From Bacteroides sp. (lineage in GTDB: Bacteria > Bacteroidota > Bacteroidia > Bacteroidales > Bacteroidaceae): 64,000 nt of DNA. The notes under the pieces are model-generated. The model saw only the letters and a list, made by a program, of their open reading frames with translations, had not been told where the DNA came from and searched no databases. Each line of letters opens with the position of its first letter. The first letter of the stretch is position 1. Below, in pieces: positions 25,234-35,000 of the stretch. The stretch spans positions 102,561 through 166,560 of the forward strand of contig JALCME010000006.1 of assembly GCA_022648295.1 (NCBI GenBank), in the 5' to 3' direction. The translations under genes and the position numbers were made by a program.

Positions 25234-27048
25234 TTAATATGCCCAACCAGAACGTTTGGTCAAATTTGAATTTTTCTGTATTTCGGAGATAGGAGCTGTC
25301 CAAGGCCACATGTAATCAGTATAGTACCAGTTGTATTCTACCAAATCACCCCACCATGATTTACCTCCATTTATATCATTTCCCTGAAATTTGCTTTGTT
25401 TATATGTTCCCCAACGCATTTCATCAAAAAAGTCAATACCTTCCAAACAAAGTTCCACGCGGCGTTCATAACGTATTCTTTCAAGCATATCTTCTTTCCC
25501 TGTTACTGCGCAGGGGCCACTTCCTCCTTCTGTCAATGACGGCATGTGGGCACGAGTACGAACTTTATTCACCAACCGGATAGCATCACCAATCTGATCT
25601 GTTTGAGTGAGTGCTTCAGCATACTGCAATAAAACATCGGTGTATCGAATCAGTGGCCAATCGGTCTGACAGCGGCTACGGCTAATTAAGCGTCCCTTTT
25701 CAAACTCATTATATTTACGATAACAGTAAAAAGCGGAAGTGCGTTTATCCAGCCAAAAATCTCCACCATTTGTACCCTGCTCCTTCAATGGCCACCGAGC
25801 TTGTTTGCCTATTTGATTAGCATCCCCGTTATAATTTTGTTTATAACAGTCAACAGGAACATACGGAGTAACAACTGTTTGTTGCAATCGTGGGTCACGA
25901 TTCTCATAAGCTTTCTTAATACGTGCTTCATTTCCATCATTGAGATAATATTTTTGATAAATATCTTCCCCTACACGGGCAATTACTGCTTTCTTTTGTG
26001 AAGACATTGACTCCAAACCGTCTCGACAGAAGAAGATTTCACGTTGTTTCGCAGTCAATAAATTCCAATCTTCCAAACCTTCTACTTCCGACCATTTGAA
26101 ATCAGAACCATCAGCATTCTTATAATAGTCCACAAAATCGGCAGAAGGTTTTATCTCTGTCCAACCATCGTATGTATCGCGTGCTCCAGTCATCTGCTGA
26201 ATATTATCACAATAACCGGTATCTTCACTAAATTGGAGCGAGAAAATCATTTCCTTATTTTTTTCATTTTCATACTTGAAAAAGTCAGCATATTCTCCCG
26301 TCCATAAACCATATCCACAGGTTTCCACTTGCTTGAAATCATTTCCAGCTTCTTCATACATTTTTTTCCACATGTATACCATGCCGCGTAAGGCATAAGC
26401 TGCTCCCTTAGAAGGGCGCCCATAATTTGTTTCACCCAAAGTATTATCAGGAAAATCCGGATTGTCAATACAATAAGACAGATCGTCTAAAATGACTTGC
26501 CAGACATCATCTGCAGAAGATTGAGTACGTGTACAATCTTCGTTATTGATAGGTTCCAGATAAATAGGAACTCCTTGATAGAGCATGTTCAAACGATTAT
26601 ATGCCCAAGCTCGCAAAAAACGAGCCTCGCATTGATAACGAGCTAGTTTATTGACGGTCATACCTGCTTTCGAAAGATTAGTTATTGCATCATTGCAAGC
26701 ATGAATAATTGTATAGCAAAACTTCCATTCGTACCATACCTGAAAATCATTGGCTGGTTTAGTAGCTAAAGAAAGCAGTTCTACAGGATAGTTATTGGAA
26801 TAATAATCAGTTGCAAAGCCCATCGCTTCAATGCCCTGACGATTCAGTCCGTCGGCACGCCGAAGCTGAGTGGACGAAAGTTGGGTAGCATAGAAAGGAT
26901 AATAAAGTCCGGCCATACCTTTGTCCGCAAGTTCTTCCGTAGTCCACATATTTTCGCTCGCTATCTGATCTTCCGGAGCAACATCTAATATATCCATGCA
27001 GGAAGTGGTTATCAGCGTCATCAATAAAATCAGTGCTAATTTTTTCAT
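25234..27048 (-). CDS. SusD-like surface glycan-binding lipoprotein
   Basis: A 604-residue RagB/SusD-family lipoprotein (lipobox, Cys17 in TTSCMDILDV) with the family's DVAPEDQIASENMW start, the TPR-like helical part (TKPANDFQVWYEWKFCYTII; YQCEARFLRAWAYNRL) and the C-terminal signature RIRYERRVELCLEGIDFFDE followed by MRW. SusD proteins form a lid over the SusC channel and bind the incoming oligosaccharide. It lies 29 bases after its SusC and 21 before the first lyase, so it is part of the same transcript. Confidence 0.93.
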   Translation of the reverse strand: MKKLALILLMTLITTSCMDILDVAPEDQIASENMWTTEELADKGMAGLYYPFYATQLSSTQLRRADGLNRQGIEAMGFATDYYSNNYPVELLSLATKPANDFQVWYEWKFCYTIIHACNDAITNLSKAGMTVNKLARYQCEARFLRAWAYNRLNMLYQGVPIYLEPINNEDCTRTQSSADDVWQVILDDLSYCIDNPDFPDNTLGETNYGRPSKGAAYALRGMVYMWKKMYEEAGNDFKQVETCGYGLWTGEYADFFKYENEKNKEMIFSLQFSEDTGYCDNIQQMTGARDTYDGWTEIKPSADFVDYYKNADGSDFKWSEVEGLEDWNLLTAKQREIFFCRDGLESMSSQKKAVIARVGEDIYQKYYLNDGNEARIKKAYENRDPRLQQTVVTPYVPVDCYKQNYNGDANQIGKQARWPLKEQGTNGGDFWLDKRTSAFYCYRKYNEFEKGRLISRSRCQTDWPLIRYTDVLLQYAEALTQTDQIGDAIRLVNKVRTRAHMPSLTEGGSGPCAVTGKEDMLERIRYERRVELCLEGIDFFDEMRWGTYKQSKFQGNDINGGKSWWGDLVEYNWYYTDYMWPWTAPISEIQKNSNLTKRSGWAY

Positions 27049-27077
27049 TTCAGATCTTGTTTTTAGTTCTTTAATTA

Positions 27078-30000
27078 TTAGAATGTTATTTGTCCGCCAA
27101 AAGAAATCTGGCGCATTAATGGATAACCAATCCCAGTTCCTATCTCTGGATCAAGCCCCGGATAGCTGGTAATTGTCAGAATATTATCCATCGAGACAAA
27201 AGCACGAAATCTATTTACAAGGAATTTATTTGAAATTCTTTGTGGTATCGTATAACCAATCTGGACATTTTTCAATTTGAGATAATCGGCCTTATATTCA
27301 TTCCAGCCACTCTGTATTCTGTTATTGTACGTTGTCCCATATGTCAGGCGCGGATATTTACCGGTTTGATTAGTGCGGGGATCATCTGGATTAGAAGGAT
27401 CATAGAAATAATGATTATCAGCAATATGCTCAATGATGCCATATCCATGACTAACTAAAGTTGAATTGTAATAATCCGTATTCCAGTTGAGATAGTGTCC
27501 AAAAGCACCTGACCATAGCATAGAGAAATCGATATTCTTATAAGAGAAAGCACAATTGAAACCTAAATTAAACTTTGGAACACTAGTATGCTTCGAAAAA
27601 TCTCGATCATTTGCATCACCATAATTCATATCTCCATTACTATCTGCATATAGAATATCACCATACCAGAGCTGGTCTTTCGCAATAGTCTTCATTCCAC
27701 CAAACGAATAACCTGAATCAATCATAGCTTGTACCCAAACCATATCTTCCTTGGTACGTATCATCCCATCCTTCGGACCTGCATAAATATCAACCGCACC
27801 ACCAGTATATCCTTCACCCGAACCTCTATAGACTTTATATAAATACGTCTCTCCCAATTGACGGCCTTCACTAATATATCCGCTGAAACCGGATTCAGAT
27901 ACATCGCTAAAATTGTTGACATAACTAACTTTGTTTCCTTGTTCATCGTAAGTCCAGTATTTTTGAAGCCTCCCTTTGAATTTCATTACTTTGTTGGTAT
28001 TGAAAGAAAAATTCATGCCAACCTTATACTCAATATCTTTTCCAATTCGATCATTCCAGTTTAGAGTAAACTCTAAACCACGATTACGCACCTCACCTAA
28101 ATTTTCCGGAGCTGACTCTATAACTCCCATTGACAAATATAGTTCCGGATGATAAAGTATATCCGAAGCATACTTATTATAATAATCTATTTCGCCACTT
28201 AGACGATTCTTGAAGAAACCAAAATCAATGCCAACATCAGTAGTAGCAGTACTTTCCCAGTGCAATTTGTCATTACTTAACTTTTCACGTATGAGCCCCT
28301 TTGTTCCTTCACCGTCAACAACCACATTAGCTGTAGCATAGTTTGCCTGCCAATCATAGTTACCAGTAGAGTTATTACCGGTTTTCCCCCACGAAACCCG
28401 TAATTTCAGATTAGAAAGAAAATCAGAGGTTCCCTGCATAAAAGATTCTTCTGAAATACGCCATCCGCCGGAAAAAGAAGGAAAGTAGCCCCAACGCTGA
28501 TTCACTCCAAAACGTGAAGAGGCATCGGCACGAATATTCGCTTCAAAGAGATAACGCCCTTTGTATCCATAGTTGATGCGACCAAAATAAGAGAGAAGTC
28601 CCCACTTACTTGGCGCGGAGCTGGAGGAACTGACTAGCGTTTCATAAGTGCTCAATTCATTTAGCGTCCAGTCGGTAGCACCTTGACGAGAGACTGCAAA
28701 ACTTTTGCTATAATACTGCTGAGCAGAGTACCCCAATAACACTCCCAATTCATGATCTTTCTTAATAGTCGTATTATAACGTACAAGAACCTCCGCACTT
28801 TGCCGCCAGTTGCGGGCACTTGTATTCGCAATGGAAGCATTTGCCAAAGCACTTTCACTAACCCGCTGATCGGTCACATAGTCCCAGTAACCATTCTGAC
28901 GGCTGTACGATGATTTATCTGTAAAAGTAGGAGAATAGTTGAATGTTCCTTCTATACTCAAACCTTTATAAGGAGAGATAATACCATAAATTGAAGCATT
29001 CAGACGCCAAACGGTATTGTAACCAGTAGCCCCAGCCATCTGACCAAAGATATTGTTTGCATTTGAAGATTCTTCACTGGCCAATGCAGCGCGTCCCCAA
29101 TAATTTGGCTCTCCTGGATATACCCCTGGAGTTGTCTGATAGAGATATTTAAAACCATTGCTGATATTAGCCATGCCATAATCTTGTTTTTGCCGGTATA
29201 AACGCGTACCAATAGTCAACCATTTGATAATCTTGGCTTCTAGATTTGTGCGAAAGTTTATCTTTTGAGTACTTGAGTCAAGATTCCATTTATTCATTAC
29301 CCCTTGGTTATCTAAATAACCTAGTGAAAGCATATATTTCACCTTTTCCGAGCTACCAGAAACAGACAGATTATGTTCTTGAGAATATCCAGTACTGAAT
29401 ATTTCATCGAACCAATTGGTATTTGGATAAGCCACATAATTGGGGACTCCATATTCATTCAGACCATTTGGATTGGGAGAAGCCGTTTTCCAAAGATCAA
29501 TACTCTCTTGTGAAAAAATAGTTTTTGTATTCACATTTTCACAAGCTTCATTAACCAAACCCATATAACGAGCATAGTCACTGACAAAAGATAACTTGTT
29601 ATATGGCATCTGTGCTATTCCTGAATAAGAATAGGATATCTGAGGTTTACCTTTCCCCGCTTTCGTGGTGATCAATATGACTCCATTAGCTGCACGTGTA
29701 CCATAAATAGCTGTTGAGGCAGCATCTTTCAACACGGATATACTTTCGATATCATTTGGATTTACGTTATCCATACTCCACTCAATGCCATCCACTAATA
29801 CAAGTGGAGAATTACTGTTAAAAGTACCATTACCACGTACACGGATTGTGGCACCATCTGAACCTGGCTGACCGGAACTTTGTGTCACATTCATTCCAGC
29901 TGCAAGTCCAGAAAGAGCAGATGAAACATTCATCACCGGACGCCCTTCCATCTGATCGGAGAAATTAATGGAAGTTACAGAACCTGTCAAGTTAACTTTC

Positions 30001-30350
30001 TTCTGAACGCCATAACCTACTACCACAACTTCATCCAGTACTTTTGTGTCCACTTTCATCCGGACATCAATAGTAGTTCGTCCATTCAAAAGAAATGTTT
30101 GCTTCTCGTATCCAATGTAACTGAATGAAATGGAGGGCTTGGACGAAGTCGTTTTTAAGATGTAATGTCCGTTCAGATCTGTTAAGACCCCATTGGTAGT
30201 ACCTGCTTCAACAACAGAAACACCCGGGAGGGTTTCCCCATTCTCATCAACCACCACACCACTTACCGTTGCGGAGGTCTGAGCCCAGACAATATCTGTC
30301 AGTAAAAGGAACGAAGCTAATAGAAATAATAAATAATGCTTCTTTTTCAT
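27078..30350 (-). CDS. SusC-like TonB-dependent outer-membrane receptor
   Basis: 1090 residues: signal peptide ending at VWAQ, carboxypeptidase-D-regulatory-like domain (ATVSGVVVDENGETLPGVSV), TonB box/plug start (EVVVVGYGVQKKVNLTGSV), plug (IRVRGNGTFNSNSPLVLVDG; YGTRAANGVILITTK), then a 22-strand barrel ending in ISFGGQITF. It imports oligosaccharides of the locus substrate using TonB energy. First gene of the operon susC-susD-lyase-lyase-GH88-lipoprotein-fimbrillin. It is divergent from the esterase and HTCS genes across 267 bp; the HTCS is the probable activator. Confidence 0.95.
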   Translation of the reverse strand: MKKKHYLLFLLASFLLLTDIVWAQTSATVSGVVVDENGETLPGVSVVEAGTTNGVLTDLNGHYILKTTSSKPSISFSYIGYEKQTFLLNGRTTIDVRMKVDTKVLDEVVVVGYGVQKKVNLTGSVTSINFSDQMEGRPVMNVSSALSGLAAGMNVTQSSGQPGSDGATIRVRGNGTFNSNSPLVLVDGIEWSMDNVNPNDIESISVLKDAASTAIYGTRAANGVILITTKAGKGKPQISYSYSGIAQMPYNKLSFVSDYARYMGLVNEACENVNTKTIFSQESIDLWKTASPNPNGLNEYGVPNYVAYPNTNWFDEIFSTGYSQEHNLSVSGSSEKVKYMLSLGYLDNQGVMNKWNLDSSTQKINFRTNLEAKIIKWLTIGTRLYRQKQDYGMANISNGFKYLYQTTPGVYPGEPNYWGRAALASEESSNANNIFGQMAGATGYNTVWRLNASIYGIISPYKGLSIEGTFNYSPTFTDKSSYSRQNGYWDYVTDQRVSESALANASIANTSARNWRQSAEVLVRYNTTIKKDHELGVLLGYSAQQYYSKSFAVSRQGATDWTLNELSTYETLVSSSSSAPSKWGLLSYFGRINYGYKGRYLFEANIRADASSRFGVNQRWGYFPSFSGGWRISEESFMQGTSDFLSNLKLRVSWGKTGNNSTGNYDWQANYATANVVVDGEGTKGLIREKLSNDKLHWESTATTDVGIDFGFFKNRLSGEIDYYNKYASDILYHPELYLSMGVIESAPENLGEVRNRGLEFTLNWNDRIGKDIEYKVGMNFSFNTNKVMKFKGRLQKYWTYDEQGNKVSYVNNFSDVSESGFSGYISEGRQLGETYLYKVYRGSGEGYTGGAVDIYAGPKDGMIRTKEDMVWVQAMIDSGYSFGGMKTIAKDQLWYGDILYADSNGDMNYGDANDRDFSKHTSVPKFNLGFNCAFSYKNIDFSMLWSGAFGHYLNWNTDYYNSTLVSHGYGIIEHIADNHYFYDPSNPDDPRTNQTGKYPRLTYGTTYNNRIQSGWNEYKADYLKLKNVQIGYTIPQRISNKFLVNRFRAFVSMDNILTITSYPGLDPEIGTGIGYPLMRQISFGGQITF

Positions 30351-30617
30351 TTTATTAGATTTAATGAAACTATTAGGTTGTTAAACTCACATTACAAAGG
30401 AATGCCATATTTAGCCAATCTAATAATACGCTTTAGGCTATAAATGCCACGAATTAATAAAATTCAGTTGAAAATAGAAAGGGAATAAAGTGGTTTTAGT
30501 AAATCTACTAGATTTTATCAGAAAATGACTAACGATTATTACTCCATATTTAGAAATAGATTGTATTTTTGCTCCATACCTGAATAAAATATATACCGAA
30601 TATCTAATATAAATTAT
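30351..30617. promoter_or_regulatory. Divergent control region of the polysaccharide locus
   Basis: 267 AT-rich bases between susC and the esterase gene. On the plus strand TATTTTTG (30564-30571) fits the -7 box for esterase-HTCS, 47 bases before the start. On the minus strand only the weaker TTCCTTTG (about 30400) is seen for susC, as expected for an HTCS-activated promoter. No clear HTCS binding repeat could be read. Confidence 0.45.
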
Positions 30618-32051
30618 ATGAAAAGATTTTTTTTATTTTTAGCTTTATCTTTCTTGTTTTTCCCATTTATACAAAGTAAAGTGAAACTCCCTGCAATGAT
30701 GGGAGCTCATATGGTGCTCCAACAAAATAGTTCCGTTAAATTATGGGGATGGGCTGATGGTAAAGATGTGATTGTAACTACTTCCTGGAATAATAAAACT
30801 TATCAAACATCAACAGATAAAGAAGGAAGATGGTCAATCAAAGTAGGCACTCCTGCTGGCAGCTATACCCCATACACTATTACTATTAGTGATGGAACTC
30901 CGGTCAGTCTGTCTGATATTTTAATAGGAGAAGTTTGGATATGCTCTGGTCAGTCGAATATGGAAATGCGCATGATGGGTAATACGGGCCAGCCCGTTAA
31001 TCAAGCCTTGGAAACTCTACTAAATGCAAGTAATTATCGAGACCGTATCCGCTTTATCACTGTACCCAGAAGTAAAGAAGAAAAACGGAGAACTGATTTC
31101 GAAGAGAGAAAATGGGAGGTCTCTACACCGGAAACAGTTATTGATTGCAGCGCTACTGGCTATTTCTTTGCCAGACAGCTGACAGAAAGTCTCCACGTAC
31201 CTGTAGGACTGATTATTAATAGTTGGGGAGGTTCGCAAATTGAATCATGGATGGACGAAAAGACATTGGCAAATATTGAAGGAGCAGATGTTGAGAATGC
31301 CAAAAGTCCTAAGCTAGATATGCACCATCGTTTGGGATGTCTATATAACACAATGCTATATCCTGTGAAAAACTTCACAGCTCGTGGTTTCCTCTGGTAT
31401 CAAGGAGAATCTAACATTTTTAATTATCAACTTTACGCTTCGATGATGACCGCTATGGTGCAACTTTGGAGGAGTGTATGGGAAGCACCTGATATGCCTT
31501 TCTATTATGTACAAATTGCCCCGCATAAATATAAGGATAGCAAAGATACCAGCGCTGCTTTATTGCGTGAAGCGCAAACTCAAGCATTAAAAACGATTCC
31601 TAATTCCGGAATTATACCTACGACAGACATCGGAGATGAATTTTGCATCCATCCTCCTCAGAAGGATGTAGTAGGACTTCGACTGGCTACTCTCGCACTA
31701 ACCAAGACATACCACATTCGCAGATTGCCGTCCACCGGACCTATGATGACAGAAGTCAACTATTCTGATGGCAAGGCAATAGTGACTTTTAATAACGCAT
31801 CTGCCGGACTCGCTCCAAGTAATTGCAATCTCGAAGGATTTGAAATTGCAGGGGAAGACAAGAAGTTTTATCAGGCTAAAGCAAGGATTTCAGGACGTAC
31901 CAGTAATGTAGAAGTATGGAGTGAACAGGTTCCACAACCGGTAGCAGTGCGATACGCCTTCCACAACTATGTCGGAAGCATTACTTTACGCAACACCTTT
32001 GGAATAACAGCTTTTCCATTTCGGACAGATACATGGAATGATATAAAATAA
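30618..32051 (+). CDS. SGNH/SASA-type carbohydrate acetylesterase
   Basis: A 477-residue exported enzyme (signal peptide ending near IQSK) of the sialate O-acetylesterase-like (SASA, DUF303) family. An N-terminal sandwich (MMGAHMVLQQNSSVKLWGWA) precedes the SGNH hydrolase core with the nucleophile in GEVWICSGQSNMEM, the RGFLWYQGESN block, and the Asp/His pair in DIGDEFCIHPP. Family members remove acetyl groups from sialic acid, xylan or other acetylated sugars. Here it is divergent from lyase and GH88 genes, so it probably deacetylates the uronic-acid polysaccharide or its oligosaccharides. It lies 6 bases before the HTCS and is co-transcribed with it. Confidence 0.85.
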   Translation: MKRFFLFLALSFLFFPFIQSKVKLPAMMGAHMVLQQNSSVKLWGWADGKDVIVTTSWNNKTYQTSTDKEGRWSIKVGTPAGSYTPYTITISDGTPVSLSDILIGEVWICSGQSNMEMRMMGNTGQPVNQALETLLNASNYRDRIRFITVPRSKEEKRRTDFEERKWEVSTPETVIDCSATGYFFARQLTESLHVPVGLIINSWGGSQIESWMDEKTLANIEGADVENAKSPKLDMHHRLGCLYNTMLYPVKNFTARGFLWYQGESNIFNYQLYASMMTAMVQLWRSVWEAPDMPFYYVQIAPHKYKDSKDTSAALLREAQTQALKTIPNSGIIPTTDIGDEFCIHPPQKDVVGLRLATLALTKTYHIRRLPSTGPMMTEVNYSDGKAIVTFNNASAGLAPSNCNLEGFEIAGEDKKFYQAKARISGRTSNVEVWSEQVPQPVAVRYAFHNYVGSITLRNTFGITAFPFRTDTWNDIK

Positions 32052-32057
32052 AAGGAT

Positions 32058-35000
32058 ATGATAAAGCGATTTATACTGTCCGCATGCATGCCACTTATTC
32101 TAGTATCTTTGATCTCTGCCAATATCTATAAAAGATATGATGTAAGATCTGGAATGTCAGGAAATTGTGTTCGTAGCATTTTACAAGATAGCATTGGCTA
32201 TATGTGGTTTGCGACTCAAGACGGATTAAATCGGTTTAATGGCATCGAGTTTACCAATTACGGCCATTCATCAGAAAATGGTGATAATAATTATATGAAT
32301 ATTGTAACCATTTGTCAGCACTACGATAATAACCACATTTGGATAGCAAGTACAGAGAAGCTTTACCTATTTGACTCCCGGAACGAAAGGTTTTCTGCAT
32401 TCGACAAACAAACGAATGACGGTGCTACTGTTAACAGTGCATTTGGAATGGCATATGATAATTACGGCCAGTTATGGATAGGAACGGCCAACGGATTGTT
32501 TGTCTATAACGAAAAAAAAGGAACCTTAAAGCGATATCTACATTCTCTCTCTGACCCTTATTCATTACCGGATAATCACGTATGGGTCATCTATAACGAC
32601 TCATACGGAACAATATGGATAGGAACCAGGAATGGCTTAGCAAAATACAATCAGCATACCAATAATTTCACAACTTTCATTACGAAAGGAACTTCATTTG
32701 GTCATCCTGCCTGCAACGAAATAATTTCCCTGACGGAAAGTTCGCAAGGTGTGCTATGGGCTGGAACATGGTATGGAGGGCTCGCCCGATTTAACAAAGA
32801 GACAGGACGGTTTCGTTATTATTTCGGGGAAGGAGATACACTTACGATCCCACGTATCCGTACTTTATTTCAACGGACAGCCAATTCGTTTTATCTGGGT
32901 TCTGACGACGGACTTTATACTTTCAACCCCACTACAGGAGAATGCGTATTAACGGATGAAGAGCACGCCAAGGAGAGTATCTATGCCTGTTATCAAGATA
33001 GAGAAGGAGGCATTTGGATCGGTACTTATTTTAGCGGGGTAAGTTATCTGTCGCCCAAGTATAAGGATATAGAATGGTATTATTCTAATGGAACAGAACA
33101 TTCTCTTTCAGGCAACGTAATCAGCCAATTTTGTGAAGATCCTCAGGGTAATATCTGGATTGCCACTGAAGATGGAGGACTGAATGTCTTTAATCCTCGC
33201 AGTAGAACATTTACGAACCATTTATCGAAAAAAAGTAATTTCAAGATAGGCTATCATAATATCCATGCGCTTCTATATAATAAAGGGGAATTATGGATTG
33301 GGAGTTTTTCCAGAGGTTTATATATTTTAAATACTCAAACAAAAAAAATTAAGAACTACCGTCACAATCAAACTAATCCCTATTCAATACCTAATGATCA
33401 TATCTACTCTATTTATAAGGCAAAAAATGGTAATATTTATATAGGCACTTTATCCGGATTTTGCCAATATGATCCCAAAAGGGATTCATTCCAAACATTG
33501 AAGTCATTAAGCCATATTTTTATCTACGATATCATAGAAGACCAATACGGAAATTTATGGATGGCAAGCAAAAGGGACGGCATCTGGCGTTATAACCCTC
33601 AAACTGGAAAATTACACAACTATCGTCATAATCCCCAAAAGAAAAATTCTCCCTGTAGTAACTGGGTCATCCGTGTATATATTGACCACAAACAAAACCT
33701 ATGGTTCTGCACCGAAGGAGGTGGTATATGCCGATATCACTATAAGCAAGACTGTTTTGAAAACTTTTCTACCAGAGATAATTTACCCAACAATATTATC
33801 TATGGCATATTAGATGATCAATCCGGGAACTATTGGCTTTCTTCTAACAGGGGACTTATCCGCTATGAACCGCAAAGTAAAAGAGCACAACTATATACTG
33901 TAGAAGATGGATTGCAGAGCAATCAATTCAATTTTCGCTCTTCCTTGCAAGCTAGTGACGGAAAGTTTTATTTCGGAGGAGTAAATGGTTTTAATGCCTT
34001 TTATCCCTTCAAATTATCTGTTAATAAAGTGAGACCTACAGCATCTATTTCCGCTGTATATATGCACAGTCCAGATGATAAGATAAGCCGTAGTAAACGA
34101 GTGCCTGCACTTAGTGGAAAAATCACTATCCCCTATCAAGTAGTGTCATTTGATATCATGTTCGAAAGCCTGAGTTATGTAGCTCCCGGCAAAAACTTAT
34201 ATGCCTACAAACTGGACGGAATTCATAAAGACTGGATTTACACTAACAAACATAACGTATCTTTTTTAAACCTTTCTCCGGGAAAATATACTTTTCGTGT
34301 GAAATCAAGTAATAACGACGAATACTGGAGCAATAATGACTGTTGTTTACATATAGAAGTTCTGCCCCCGCCATGGAAAACGATTTATGCAAAGATCTTT
34401 TATTTGTTAGTGGCTTGTGGCTTCACCTATTATCTGGTACGGCTCTATCTACATAAGCAACAAATTGTGAAACAAAGAAAGATGAAAGAAATAGAACAAA
34501 TTAAAAATCAAGAACTGTTTCAGGCCAAAATTACATTTTTTACTCAAGTAGCACACGAAATAAAAACCCCATTGAGTCTTATCAATGCTCCATTGGAAGC
34601 TATTATGGAAATGCATGAATGGAATAATGAAGTAGAAAGCAACTTATCCGTAATACAAAAAAATTCAAACCGACTGATAGAACTCGTCAAACAGTTACTC
34701 GATTTTCGTAAAGTAGATAAAGAAGGGTATGCTCTCTCATTTAGACAAACTGATATTAATCAAATGATAGAAAACATTATTGAGCGTTTCCGTACTATTT
34801 CTTTAGCAGGTATTTCTTTTAGTGTTTCGCTGCCTGAAAAGCATTTAGAATACAACGTGGACGAAGAAGCAATGACTAAAATTATCAGTAATTTGCTGAC
34901 CAATGCCATGAAATTTGCTCGTACTCAAATTATGATAATGCTGGATGAACACCTATCTGCCGAAGCTCATATCCTTTCTATCAGAGTACGCGATGATGGA